DNA from: Chondrosia reniformis
Taxonomy: Eukaryota > Porifera > Demospongiae > Chondrillida > Chondrillidae
Length of the DNA: 64,000 nucleotides
NCBI GenBank assembly: GCA_947172415.1
Contig: OX359202.1
Location: 5,318,899 to 5,382,898, forward strand
Reading direction: 5' to 3'
Made by a program: the position numbers and the translations under genes. Shown here piece by piece: positions 1 to 14,700 of the stretch; the first letter of the stretch is position 1; each line of letters starts with the position of its first letter. The notes under the pieces are model-generated. The model saw only the letters and a program-made list of their open reading frames with translations. It made no database searches and had not been told where the DNA came from.

Positions 1-422
1 ACAGAAGGATTGAGGGAAATGGATTTAAAATGGATTTCCAACAATTGGGATCATCATAGTTTTTATCTCAATCAAAATAAAAGGTGGTCCATCAGGAAAT
101 TAAAGCTGGTCTTTTTTGTTTAATAATGTGCAATTATATGCTTATGTATGCGTCCTGTAATATATACCACATACACAAGGATTGATAGAAATGCTTTTAT
201 TGTATTTATTTAGGTCATATATACATGGACTTTATGCACTTTTTATATACTAATAGGTTCATTTAGCATCAATTTCTTATACTTCTTTTAATCTGAACTT
301 TTATATCTCTAATTTCACTGTATATAAATACAATTCTTGAAGTTTTTAATACCAAATTACATGTATACATTTCAGGTGAATTTCAGTTTCACAAATATTC
401 ATTTAGGAGAGAACTTCTTCTC

Positions 423-3400
423 TCATTTGCTGGTAAACCAGATCAGCCTGTCATCTCTGATGTGTCCCACAAGATTCTTTGTGAGATCTCTTGGACGACA
501 TGTCACATTAAATGAATAAGTTGTTGCGTTAATTACTGGCACTGATGCACATTCTCCTTTAGCCACAAAGTCTGGTAGATTTGTTAGCTGCCACATTAGA
601 CCAGTGTAGTAACCATTTATAGCAAAGAACTCCTAAGAAATGGAGAAACCAGTACCTCCCTTACAAGTATGTAGGATTAGTAAGTATATAAATGTAGAGC
701 TGCAGTTATATGATACACAAACAGACCAGCTACTGTAGGTACCTTCATGGCATAGTAAGTCTGAACTAGACTGGTGTAGACTGCCCACTGGTCTGCATCG
801 TATTTGAAGCTGGTGCTATTCACTGTATCCTCACTGAACTGAACAAACCCCCACCTGCAGAGATGTACTATATACCAGTACACACAGACACACATAAACA
901 TACACTATTATTGAATTAATTAACTGTTTGACATGAAACAGAAAGCTTAAAATCAGCCATAGTCACTAGGGCGGACATTTAATTCTTGCCATCCCTTAGT
1001 CTTCGGTATACACTCTGACATGACAACAATGCCACATGAATAGGAAGCCATTGTAGAAAAGACTTTAAAAGGTGTACATGCCCCACACAGTGCATGACTA
1101 CCATCTCCAATATTGACATAACATGAATACCACAATATAGCGTTCACAAACACAATCACAAGCTATCATCACATATGTACATATTTATGATACAAATATA
1201 CTGTCTTATTACATTTGTGACACTAAATAGTTCATTGTACATCTGTTAACATACGTATATACATACACGCTGGCAGGGCTCATGTCGTACGTACCTATAA
1301 TCACATTATACCTCTATCCACCTGTTAGGGATCGAATTACTACACCTTCAGTTTATAAATATATGCACATGCCACTAATTAGAAGCATCCATTCCGGCAA
1401 TTATTAACACTAAACAGCGACAAAGCTATAGCCAAAACATTATAGAAGATATGGTAAATTGAATTAATTATAAGCTAAAGTTTAACAAGGTGCAACAGGT
1501 CCTTATGATTACTTATCAGACAATTACGATCTTCAACAAGAACAAAGGTTTGAATTCCATAACTGCATACCATCCAATAACACCAGCTAACAGCTAGTAT
1601 TATATAACCATTAACAACCTTAATTATACATTCAGCAATGTAATGCGACTGGTTACGAAGGAACATATCTTAGGTATAATGAAATGTATAAACAAAATGG
1701 CCTCATAAAATGCTTTTTAAATTAAAGTTTAGAAATTCTTCTTTAAGAATAAAGTGCAGCTCCATGAAGCTATAGATATATATATATAGAGAGACACATT
1801 CATGACAAATGTGATTGTTTTCTACCTTTCAGGTATGTGCATGTTCAGTGCCTCCTGGGAAGACCACACCCAGTTATCTTCGGGCACACCAGGCACCTTC
1901 TCATAGTGTCCATTCACATCTCTCACTCTCCACTCAACTCTACAGACATGCATGGACAAACAGGATGAGAACTTTGGTACTCTAACATTTTTCTAATTTA
2001 GAGTATAGGGGAACTAAACCTAGTAAAAGTTTTGGATGAAGATACAAGAGTTTTCTCATTCTCCCATTCTTCTTCTCCACTGGGCCAGACAGCTGTCTCT
2101 GGGAATTCCACCCTTCATCAGTGACACTGGGAATCTTCGTTTTTTGATGTACATATACATATTAGAGTATTCAAAGTGATAATTATATTCCAAATCTATG
2201 AAAATGCTTTGCAAAACACCTGGTAGGAATTGTCACCAGGTATATAGATGCACCTGGTGTTCTGTTATAGCTGTGACTATGGTATACCTAAAGATTTATT
2301 TTCAACTCGCTTTATGCTAATTTAATAAAGTTCATTAAGAGCAAAATGTGTTATTATAATTAGACACCTTCTATTGTGATATTTAAAGATAAAACATCAA
2401 CAGTAGTTACGTATACTGTGCATAGGACATATGCTATTCCAAAAGCAAATATAGAACTTGCAGACCTGCTAAAATTGATTCTCCAAGTGTCCTTGTCTTT
2501 TGGTGGAGCTGTAGCTTTAAAGGTTCCATGAATGAGATCCTTGAAGGGAAAGGCAAGCTCCACAGTCCAGTACTTATCTACATGTGTGTGACACATACTA
2601 CTCCAACAGACAGTTTTGAGACATCAGCAAGCACACTCACCTGGAACCAAGGGATTGTTGACCGGTCCATCCACATAAATAGCAGATTTCATTGTTGGCA
2701 TTTCCCAGCTGCTGTTTGGCTTTCCTCCATTCATGTAAGGCTACACAATACAGGAGACCCAAACCAGGCATAAACTCTTATTAAGGTCGCCACCAATTAA
2801 ACCTCTTTATGATTATGAACTTGTCATAAAGGTCAAATCAGTACTCTATAAAAACTCTCTCTTTACCCCACTTCCGGTTAGGTACAGGAGGTAGGGGGAG
2901 AATACTGTCTTCAAGATGATATATGAATGTGTGAGATTCTTAATCTTTCCCACCCATTGTTATCAAATTAGGATCTGAACACGCCCATCATACTGCTAGA
3001 CAAAAAAGAGCATCTTTATATGTAATTGGAACAATTAATTACCTTTCAAGAAATTAAATGGAATTAATTGGGTGTCAGCATCAGGCAGCTGGCGATTCAA
3101 GTATTCCAAATGTCACAGTTCAAAGGAGACATCGCACAATTACATGCCTATATTCCTCATTTAATTGGACACACACTGACTAAAACATCACTAACATCGA
3201 ACCATAAAATACATGTACGGAACAAACTTTGTTTAGTTCCAAGTCCCAGGTAGTGTTAATGGCATTAATCTCAAACTCCTTATAGAAGTGAGTACTGCCA
3301 TCTGGATCAGTAAAGACTTCAAAATCATTGTCAAGGAAAACTAAACAAGAAAATTTAATGAATAGAGCATTACTACCAGATGCGTGTACATATGTACAAT

Positions 3401-5144
3401 TGTAGAAAGTGATCATGAATAAGTACACTTTCTATATATAGAGAGATTAATCTAAACTGATAAACCAAATAATACATTTCCCGACATTATTTTTCCTTGT
3501 ATGTATGCAAGGGATATCCCATAGACCACTGATAAGAGACCACAAGTTTGGTTTTCATGTACTTATTAGTCAGTGAAACCACTTCATGATTTATACTGAT
3601 AAATCTGTGCACATATCTGTGGCTCAACCATCTCCCAAGTGACATTAGGAGACCCTAGTTTCCTCAGTGAATCTGTCCCCACCTCATTATCTCATTTGTG
3701 CCCGGGGAATGAGTGGGTAGGGCAATCCAGTGTCATATGAGTTTAATAATATTTGAATAAAAATGACTTTCTAGGAATTGTATACGTATATACTACCTGA
3801 AGACACAAATCTTGCATAAGAGACATACCAGTAAACCTTAATTCTATTTCTCAATCCCATTTTCATTATAGCAGCGTTACTAGGGATAATAACACTTCAA
3901 TAACTGCTGATATGTATAATAGAAATATACAAGATACAAAGACTTGAAAGTTTAGTTGTTAGACAAAAGAATATGGCTTTTAATTAACAACATCAAAATC
4001 AGACTTTGTGTAAGGCTGTCTGGTGTATAGGAAGATGATGCAAGTATACTTGGCACCTCACAGACTGACTAAAAGTTCCTTAAAGGGACTTCATAGCTTT
4101 GTAATCTGAAGTTCATCTCTAGTTGGTTCCAGTGACCAGAACTGAGACTGCCTGTCCCAGACCTTAATTTGGTAAAACATCGGAAGTTCTCACTAGGTTT
4201 AGTTCCCATAAGGTTTTTATTATTAGTTTTTCATATTGGTCTAATGCATTTTTCGATTCGTTTTATGTTTATTTAACGTACGTCAGGATTTTTCAAATGC
4301 TTCTTTATTTGCTTTTAACAATAAAACTACTTTGCTGGTATGTATATAACATGTCTGATATGAGCTACTTTTACTTGTTTTTTTATAATCCAAAATCTTA
4401 ATCAGATATTTATATTTGAATTATTTTTATTCAAGCACATCATGACTTCTATCAAACTAGTATTGTATCAATAAATCAAGCTGTTGAGGTTTATTTTTTG
4501 GACTTTTGATTTTGGTTACAAGTGACTTATTTGTTTAGAAATAGGTATCTGAACTAGCCTGGCTGTCCTATCATAGAATGATACCGATTAATTGCATTAA
4601 ATACTGCTGGGCAGGTGTTAGAATATCCCACCCACGCATTTAATAGGCTATTAGCCCACGCTACTATCCCATACAGATTATAAGGAATGTCGTTTTTCCT
4701 CCAATTATTAATCCTCAATTTTGTGTGTTATTAAAACTCACTGACTGAATCGTGTTTCGTCTGGTTGGCCCACACGTCTCTCTCCTCCAGATAAGCGCCT
4801 ATGTACAGATAGTAGTCATCCCACCTCAGTTTAGCCTTTGTCAGGTAACGCGGCTTTGGAAACTTGAGTCCTTGAATGTCTAATATAAGAGTATGTACAC
4901 TTTCCAATGTGTACCAGAGATGAACATTTAAAGACAGCACGTCTTACAAACCAATGAAAGGGTCGGTCCAGGCCACTCTCTCCCAAGCTGGCTCATCTAG
5001 CTTGCCATCTACATGAATCTTCTCTCCACTTTGCAGATGATAGGCGACATAGCTCTTGGGGAGGGGGAGAGCGCACTTGGGATCGACGGTGTACGCCTCA
5101 ACAAGAGTGAAGACAAGCAAGACACACAGACATGTACTGAACAT
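423..5144 (-). CDS. Secreted CBM9-like (carbohydrate-binding family 9-like) protein, 8 exons
   Basis: Eight exons read on the minus strand: 4952-5144, about 4741-4880, about 3227-3341, about 2647-2745, about 2470-2595, about 1830-1945, about 750-858 and 423-about 625. The chosen start (5144) begins a clear signal peptide (MFSTCLCVLLVFTLVEA); an in-frame upstream ATG at 5291 would bury it. The mature protein opens with a domain of the CBM9-like fold: GKLDEPAW, then WDDYYLYIGAYLEE, then DNDFEVFTDPDG followed by YKEFEINAINTTWDL, then DKYWTVELAFPFKDL, WRINFSR and NWVWSSQ. This motif order matches the family usually annotated as cellulose/xylan-binding CBM9-like proteins. The C-terminal part is family-specific with no catalytic motif seen. 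About 370 residues, several N-glycosylation sequons, probably secreted. Sugar ligand unknown. Confident on family and exon set; some exon edges are approximate. Confidence 0.85.
2005..2150 (+). repeat. SINE-like dispersed repeat
   Basis: Contains the family core GGGGAACTAAACCT, TTTTGGATGAAGATACAAGA, CTTCTCCACTGGGCCAGACA and GGAATTCCACCCTTCATC. Longest clear copy here. Confidence 0.8.
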
Positions 5145-5750
5145 ATTTTTACATATTATTGCGCAATGATTACATTTACGTATATCGAGGGAAGTATCCT
5201 CATTAATATTCCGAACATACATGTAGAGAAGACATATTGCTGTCCAGATCTGACATGTATATGTATTGTGGGGCCTATAAGGTATACACATATATATAGA
5301 TAATTGTTATGCTGAAACTTCACGTGCACTTAGCTCAATGTGGCTATATTTACAGATTGCCAGTGTTTGACAAAAATCAACCATGCACAATGTCGACACA
5401 AAATATAAAATTGAACATTCATTATATTACAAAGCCACTAGCTATAAACACGAATCAAAGGTCAAATACTCTAGTGGCAGAATATCAGCATTCTGCCACT
5501 GTCTTAAGCTTGAGGAGATTCAGGCCACAATCTTAAGAGTGAGAACACCAGCTTCAGGCACAGATGGTACCTTCACCATTCACAGATACTTAATGTACAG
5601 TGCAATGTTGAAGAAAATAATTAATGAGTGTACATAACTATATATTAAAAAATAAAATTAGGAGGTGTATTTATAAATATAGTTGATATTAGCATGAATA
5701 TGTATACTACACTGGAGATGATGACATGTACAAAAGTAAGGAGTTCCAAT

Positions 5751-8700
5751 TCAGCTGAGAATCAGGTACTGCTTAGCATATTCCCAAATGGCTAGAGCTC
5801 CACTAACATGAACATTCAGTGACCTTACAAAGCCACATTGCGGGATCTCAATACACTCATCCAAGTGGTGAATGAGGCCAACTGGTATACCAGTCCTTTC
5901 ACTCCTGTGCACACAAAACAGACATGATCTGACACACGCAAAGATACAGAAAATCCCCTGGTATATTTATGAACATATCCACCGCTAAAAATGGATTTTG
6001 AGCTTTAAAATGGATGATCAAGATGGTGATGTGTTAGCACTGAAGAATAAAGAGTTTAATCATCAGTAACTAAATTCTTTTGTAGTTACTAGATTTTTTG
6101 ATTTATAATTACAAATTTTGCTATCTATCTGATTTACTTTCTGTATATTAAACTGGGACACATGAAAGTAGTCTTCTTTGACTAATGGGTCATCCAGTAT
6201 AAATAAGTAAATAAGTGAAGTGAAGTGATAAGTGTCTTCCTATGCTGGACTAAGCAGCATTTCTAAGAACCCTAACTTCACCAGTGCTGGTTACTCTAAA
6301 GGGTATTTGGTACTCAAAAGCAACCTTCTCAAATGTTTAACTGTCCTACAAACACTTCTCCAGATAAAACACTTACCCTAACACAAGTACAGTATTCTTT
6401 GAGAATTGGTAGCTCAAAAGAGTTTTGCTCTGTGCAGTTTGCTCTACTCCAACAAGAGTAAAACCCTGTCTTTTAAGACAGAGGAGGTAGTCTGGTAGGT
6501 CTGGAGCCCTAACCTGGGAAATCATCAAAAAAATTGCAAAAGAGGAGGAACGGACTGATTGCATAGTTTATCTAAAATACACACACACGCAAAGACATAC
6601 AAGTGGCTTACCTCTGACATGTTCAACCATTTCTCTGAAGTGACACTGAGCTTCTGGAACAGCTCATCCTGTAATATATTGCTATTACTAATGACCATCT
6701 CTGACACACCAAATATTTCACATGTTCTTGATAGACCTAAAGGGAGGAAAGTACAGACAATTTCTTTACTTCTGTAGTTGCTAGGTATGCTTACCACCCA
6801 AATTGGTCGCCTTGGTAACAAGGGAAGCTACTAGTATCAAACCACTAGGGGCTTTCCCTTTCTGGTTATAAATTCCTCTCAAAATCTCTTTAGGAAAGAG
6901 TTCTTCCACATCCGTCCAAGGAGCAACCTTTCTTTGGACGTCTCCTTCGGTACCATACTCTTCCTCACATGCTTCAGTGTCTTCTACAGCAATGTAATTC
7001 TCTACCATTTCATTAAGTTTGCTGTTGTTAGAATTCAGCCGTACAAGATTCTGTTTCCCCCAAAATGGACTCACAGCCAACAGATCATCTAATGACGTAA
7101 CCTCTTGTGGAGACATACCAGTTAAGAGGGGCAAATGATGCAACACACACTACATACAGATAGCAAGTGCGATGAATATATTTCTTGTCAAAAAACCTGT
7201 GTACCTTATTTTATCTATGAATAACTATTTTTGGTATCTTATAGGACATCATACAGTACATATGTAATTCAAATGTGTAGACTTCTACCTCAACATTCCA
7301 GTCAGATTTGGCATTGATTTGACTAAAAAATAGATTGGTCTGGAGTTTCTTCTCAAACTTTCCACACTCACTACAACAAGAGAGAGTAGTCATGGGGAGA
7401 GACGAATAGTCATGGGGAGAGATGAATAGTCATGGGGAGAGATGAATAGAGATGTGTGGAAACACAGAGGGGAGGGTGGAAGGGAGAGGAGAGGGGAGGA
7501 TGGCAAGGAGAGGGGAGGATGTAAGGAGAGGGGAGGATGTAAGGAGAGGGGAGGATGTAAGGAGAGGGGAGGATGTAAGGAGAGGGGAGGATGGCAAGGA
7601 GAGGGGAGGGTGGAAAGGGAGAGGGGAGGATGGCAAGGAGAGGGGAGGATGGCAAGGAGAGGGGAGGGTGGAAAGGGAGAGGGGAGGATGGCAAGGAGAG
7701 GGGAGGATGTAAGGAGAGGGGAGGGTGGAAAGGGAGAGGGGAGGATGGCAAGGAGAGGGGAGGATGGCAAGGAGAGGGGAGGATGGCAAGGAGAGGGGAG
7801 GATGTAAGGAGAGGGGAGGATGTAAGGAGAGGGGAGGATGTAAGGAGAGGGGAGGATGGCAAGGAGAGGGGAGGATGGCAAGGAGAGGGGAGGATGTAAG
7901 GAGAGGGGAGGATGGCAAGGAGAGGGGAGGGTGGAAAGGGAGAGGGGAGGATGGCAAGGAGAGGGGAGGATGGCAAGGAGAGGGGAGGATGGTAAGGAGA
8001 GGGAAGGATGGTAAGGAGAGGGGAGGATGGCAAGGAGAGGGGAGGATGGCAAGGAGAGGGGAGGATGGCAAGGAGAGGGGAGGATGGCAAGGAGAGGGGA
8101 GGATGGTAAGGAGAGGGAAGGATGGTAAGGAGAGGGGAGGATGGCAAGGAGAGGGGAGGATGGTAAGGGAGACAAAGAATGGGAGAGGTGAGGGTAGTTG
8201 GGAAAGGTAAAGGCAAGGAGAGAGCTAGGAAAACGCTTACCCATGCTTCTTCATGAATGGGACAAGCTCATTCAAGATTTCAAAATCTTTGTAACATTCC
8301 CTCATTTCTGAGTTTGTCTTCAGTTCTTCCCAGGTTCTAGCAAGACTGGTTTGTGCATATGTCCTTGCATTAAAATGATGTGACTGAGTCCATTTCAGCC
8401 AACTTCTCATAATTAGGTGGTTAGCAGACACCTAATGCAATATAGACAGTCGAGGTACCTACCTACTATGTCCACACTGTCTGTATATCATTATCCTACA
8501 GTACATCATGCACCAAATAAAAAAATGCTCTAACCATTTTGAGTTGGTTCTGCCAGTGAAAAAAGACATGAAATGATATTGAGATGAACGAGAGGATGCA
8601 GGCAGGTCTAATCATTGCGTCACTTTCAGTCTGTGCAGCAGAACAAATCATTAATGTACAGGTATATATTTCACATATAATAAAAATATAGTTCTTGCAT

Positions 8701-11700
8701 ATAATATCTAGCTCTTACATACATAATCTAGGATTGCCAGTAGTGATGAAACAAGCTTTGGATAATTCAGAATTAATAGAGTTGAGGCCCATTCGATTGT
8801 GTGCTTGACTGATATTTGATTGTCAAATCCTAAGGCTTTAAAAAGCTTTGAAATCAGCCAATTCGCTTGTACCTAGAGAGAAATGATGCAATATTAGACA
8901 GACTATCTCAAAGTGGTCCCAGATAAATAAATCCTCACTTCGGAGACAAAGGGAATTAGAACTAAAATGACTTGCCAAAGACGAAACTTGATTCTGTGGA
9001 AGATTGAGTTGGGAAAATATCTCGCTCGTATGCCACTCACTTCAATATCCTAATAGTAGTAAGAAATGGTTGTGGTTTGAATATCACCACATGACCAAAT
9101 ACACATGAAAAATCTAATATACCATTTTCCTACATGCTATGCCTATTCTGTAAAAAAGCCTATAGGGGAACTAAACCTGAAGAGAGCTTTGGATGAAGAT
9201 ACAGGAGTCTTTACATACATTGTATAAGCTGATAATTAACCTTCTCTATTAGTGTGTCCATTAGTCGAGAGAGGAAAGTCTCCCTGAGCCACAGACAGTG
9301 AGAGTCTTTCCCAAAGGAGAGCAGCTCCATCAGAAAGCTGAGAACAGTGAGTCTCACATGAGTGTCTCCCTCCCTGTACCTAGCCAAAACAGGCACATCT
9401 GATGAACATGACACGGAGCACAGAGAGTGGGTCAACTAAATAGTTTGAAATATTTGGCGCATAACTATTAAGTAATATAAAACCATTTTTCTACATGCTA
9501 CATCCATTCTACAGTAAGGGCCCATAGAGAAATAAACCTAGTGAGAGCTTTGGATGAGGATACAAGAGTCTTCTCTTTATTTTTCTGCACCACTGGGCTA
9601 TGTTCAAGATGGAGAATGTGAAGAAATACATTACTAACTCACATCAACAAATAAATAAGACCAAATATACAATTCGGAGGTTTAATAAAATTATCAATTC
9701 AACAATAAAAATGTCATACTGTCATTGGTGGTCATAACCAGCTGTTCTGGATTCAATTCCCAGCAATTGCTTCTTTTGTATTTTTCCCTCTTTCTGATGT
9801 ATGACTGATTATAATTACTTGTGGTTTGATTATCACTTCAATTATTTATATTTGCGTACGTGTATATGTACACATGTATGATACATACATATAGCAATCA
9901 GTACTACAACCCAAAGAATCAGGTACTACTACAACGAAAATGGATTCCAAAATCAAACCTGAATTTGCCCCCCCCTCCCAGGTTTGATTTTTCCTCCCCT
10001 CCCTAGACATTTGGGCCCCCTAAACTGTTTCAACACCCTCATACCATTGCCCCCCTTAAATTTTGAAAATTTTCATTTTGCCCCCTCTGGCCCCAAGTTC
10101 TGCATGCAGCCCTGAAAATGGTTCAAAACTAGTCTTATATTTGTTATTCAAATTAAGAGTATGAGAGATGTCAGACAATCCTTACATCGCAATTTTTAAT
10201 TAGCTATATATACAGTCTATTTCAGAATCAACATTGCTAATTGACATTGTGGCTGGGCGATAAGTGGAAACATCAAATATATATATATACAAGTACAAGG
10301 TGCCCACACGATGGATTCCTTCTCAACATCCAATTGACTGGGATGCATACTAAATCAATCTTTATTAGGCTAACAGATTCACAAGTACACCCCCTTAACC
10401 CACAGCATCCCACCTCCCTTTCACAACAATACCGCTACAAGAAACTCCCCAGACATAGAAAGGCATAAACACAATACATGATTGACAAATTGCACCACAA
10501 ATTATGATAATTATGAAACCCAAACATCTCAATCTGTCTGGAGTACAGCTGCAGATGATGAGAATTACCACAATATTGGAAATTCTCAAAACAGATGACT
10601 TCGCAAAGTCAAAATAATACACTCCTCGGCATTTTGAGGTAAATTTACTCCCACTACCATTGATACCTACAAGTGAGCTAACGTGTGAGAGTGTTGCCAA
10701 ATCTTGGCAAACGAGAATCACTTAAAATTCTCACTGTGTGATAAATACTGTTATTATTATTGTCAAAAAATAGTTATCAGTGGAATGATTCAGAATGGCT
10801 TCTCCCAGTCATTAAGATATTGGAATGTATGCTTTTACCGAAAACAATGCTATTAGAATTTCATTTGAAAGATAAAGATGAATTACGACACAGTGTCACA
10901 TGATGAAAGGTATCCATTTCTTACTTACGTAAGCTTTAATTCATTAGTAGTAAGGCCACCCAAGCTTGCTACATATTCTTCGACATCATTCTGAGGTCTG
11001 TGTGGATGACGGAATAAGCACAGAATGCACTCCATATACGTACAGTATGTAGTGGCCCTCTTCTTAAGCCTTTTCATCTTTGCTATGATAGCTTACCGGA
11101 TGCTCCTCTTCTGCAACTGGCCAAAGGTGCACCCCTCAACTATGACATTGAAGTAACCAAAAAGACTCTCTTTCAGTTCCAATGTCACACCTCTAGCAGC
11201 TGCAGACAACCACTGCTTACAAATTTGAGACACAAGAATGTTGAAGCATCCGGTGTGAACTTCACCCACATCCAGGACTTCTGTGAACAACTATGTAGAA
11301 AGCAATAAGACTATTTCTAAGTCTTACGAATAAATTTTAACAATACAGTACTTATTATAATCACTTGATTCTGAAATTTAAATTCCAGAGCCAATGGAGT
11401 ATGGTAATCGATAATCAAAGTTTTAAAATAGACTTTAGATCTATCCCCTATACAACTGAGTAATATATTTTTTATTTGAAGAATAGAACAAGAAATGTCA
11501 AATCCAGTCTCATTTTAGCCATTTCAATGGCTACACAGAGTAGAGAAGATGACATATTGGTCCCTCTTCCAAATTGAGACATGCAACATGCAATGCCTTA
11601 TGAGGTTTAAAGGCTACTGTGTTGCCTAGGCAACCCCTCACCTGCTGCAGCACTACCATCACACTGTCTTGCATCTCATGACAGCAAATCAGGAGCTTTG

Positions 11701-14700
11701 GATGAAAGGCAAGTGTCACAAAAGCACTAGTAACTGCATGAAACTGGACATTATCTTTAATCTCCAAAATCAAAGGCCATACGACTTGAATCTTCTCCAA
11801 GAGGAGCTGAGGATTGGTCTTCATGACCTGCAGACCATAAGTAGTAAAAGTGTTGTAACTTTCCTTTACAAAATAAATATTACATGTTTTCTGTCTAAGC
11901 GCATAATCATTTTTCATTGGCTAGATCTAAATTGTATACACACCTATACTGTACCAATAGGCAGCACTGAATGCATACTGTACCAATAGGTAGCACTGAA
12001 TGTATATTTACATACACACGGCCTGCGTCACCATACCTCGGGTACCAACAGTGCAAGACTCTTCAACAGGACTGCAATATCTCTGCCAGAAGCAGTGTCC
12101 AGGCAGTCACTAAGCTCCTTAAACAGCTCAATTGCATCAATGTCTTCATTTCCCTTTCCACCCTCACAACCTCTAGTGAGCAGCGCAAAGTGATAGCCTT
12201 TCCAGATGCACACCAGGGCATGTGCCACCAGAGGTCCAAGAGGATTGACCTGCCTCTGTGCATGTATGCTAGCCCTCATACCATCCACCGCAAGAGATGG
12301 TTCAATACCTATACCTAACTTATTTCTGCTGTCAACCTTCTCAAAAGAAGGTTTAGGGGGAATCCCCAGGGCGAGATTGGAGAGCTGCAGTGCCTGGGTT
12401 CTGGTGAGTCCACCACTCGGCTTCCTAGGGTGCCCCTCCCCCTCCTGCCCCTCCCCCACCTCAGAACAGTTCAGTCCCAGTTCACTGAGCCAGGACACAA
12501 TGGCTAGAGCACCAAGCACTCCACCTGTTAGGAAAGTGGACTGGAAAAGAGAACATTTAACAAAGTATGAACCTATGTACTTGTAATGGGTTGATAAACA
12601 TCACTACCAACCTTGCTCTTGTCACTAAATACTTTTAACTCTTCTGCTGCTCTTGAAATACCAGAATCAATCAGTCTGTGAAGAGACTGTAAAGATGAAG
12701 AGTTTCTAGCTATAAACCAATACATTTTCTGCAAGACATTACAGAAAAATGTCACGTGTTCCAGGTCTGGCTCAGGAGGATTCTATAAAACATGAAAAAA
12801 ATGCAAGTTTTAATTCCATGCACTCAACAAAATTGCAATCTAGATCATCTCCTGTCCATCCAACTCTAGCACATATGTAGGGCAGCTTTAATACATGGAC
12901 TCTATGTGTACCTTTGAACCAGCAAATATCTGATCCATGCAGTATTGCATAACTCCATCAACATGGCCCTCCATTGACCTGTATATCAGAGAATCATCAC
13001 AGTCCCATCCTCTTGGAGGAGAAGCCAAATGTTCGACACTCTTCAGGTTGTCCAAGAAGGCAGAGAGGAACTCAAGGGCATTGTTAACCACAATAGCGGA
13101 GAGGTACACTCTAGTACTGGCTTGTACAATGATGTCCAGGACCGGACATAGCACTGACAGCAACCAGCCTTCACGGCTATCATGACATAAATGACAGAGT
13201 TATGTATGTAATAATGATATATTACCATGTGAATACTGCACGGTGGGATTCCCAGGAACACTGTCTGGCCCAGTGAAGAAGGAGGAGAAACTCTTGTATC
13301 CTTAACCAAAGCTCTCACTAGGTTTAGTTCCCTATAGACCTTATACTCCAAAGTATATACGCATACATACGTAACATGTTGAAAAATAGAGAGCCAAGGA
13401 TTCACAGAAGATCAAGATAAAGAAAAAGACAAAGACTCCCAGGATCACCGATGAAGGGTGGAATTCCCAGAAACAGCTGTCTGACCCAGTGGAGAAGAAG
13501 ATGAAAGAAGATGAAAGAAAGGATAGAAGAAAGAAAAGACTCCTGTATCTTCATCCAAAGCTCTCTTCAGGTTTAGTTCCCCTATAGGCTCTTTTACAGA
13601 ATAGGCATAGGATGTAGGAAAATGGTATATTAGATTTGGCTGTCAGATTATTCATGTACCTTTCTGTTGTCTGATCAGCAGCAGTTGTCTGGTGAACAGA
13701 GAGAAGGGCTAGTCTGGCAAGATGTGAAGCGTACGAGCTGCTTGTTCTAGTGTCTTCTCCTGTTTTCAACAGATGCAGATAAAGCATTTGAAATAATCAA
13801 GATAGCCATACAACAGGTGCTGTTAAACCAAGTAGATTACAAAGTCAAAAATTACAAAAACAAATTATGCTTCAAATGTATTATGTGTAAGTTTACTTTT
13901 GTAATGACTAGACATTAGCTTTTTCACAGCTTCCAAAATGAAATTTCTGATATCAGAACCAAAATTTTGGAATTGAACTTTGGACACTTGATCTATCCAC
14001 TGCTCTGTCTCCCTCCAACACAGAGACTTGTAGGCCAAACACTCTGAAGGCTTTAAAGCACTCAAGAAGAGAGCAATCTCTTGAAAGGTAACTTCTTCTA
14101 CTGATACTAGTCGGATAGCAGCTTGAAGAAGAAAACACTGGATTGATGAGCGTAATAACACTTGGAAGGTTAGTAACTGTGATGATATTGTTCTGCAGAC
14201 ATAAAATGTTAAAAATGCTGACAACTGTTTCTCCATTCTAAATACATTTAGAAACTGACCGCATTATAAGTAGTCCTTCAGCTCCTAGAATTGGTTGTGG
14301 TTGAATGAGAGATAAGGATTGAGTAAAATAACACAAAGCCATGTCTCCTGGAGACTGTTCTTTGCACTCCTTAAGGAACTGAAGCACAAAATTACCTTAA
14401 GAGTAGAGAAGAAAATAAAGACTGCTTATTTAGACTGTAATACACTAAATACAGGTACGTAGGTAGTCGAGTTATTCCAGACACACTGTATTGGTAAATG
14501 GCAAGGTACCATACTTAGAAGATACTGTACCCAGTGGAGAAGAAGATAAAAGAAGAAAAAGAAAGGAAAAGAAGAAAGAAAAGACTCCTGTATCTTCATC
14601 CAAAGCTCTCTTCAGGTTTAGTTCCCCTATAGGCTCTTTTACAGAATAGGCATAGCAAGCATAGGCATATATATGACTCTGGGTTTCCCCCACCCACTCA

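Noticed and set aside
7390-8244. Long open frames on both strands (up to 284 codons, Pro/Ser/Leu-rich or Gly/Arg/Glu-rich)
   Set aside because: They come from the stop-poor purine minisatellite in a TARBP1 intron; translations are pure repeats.
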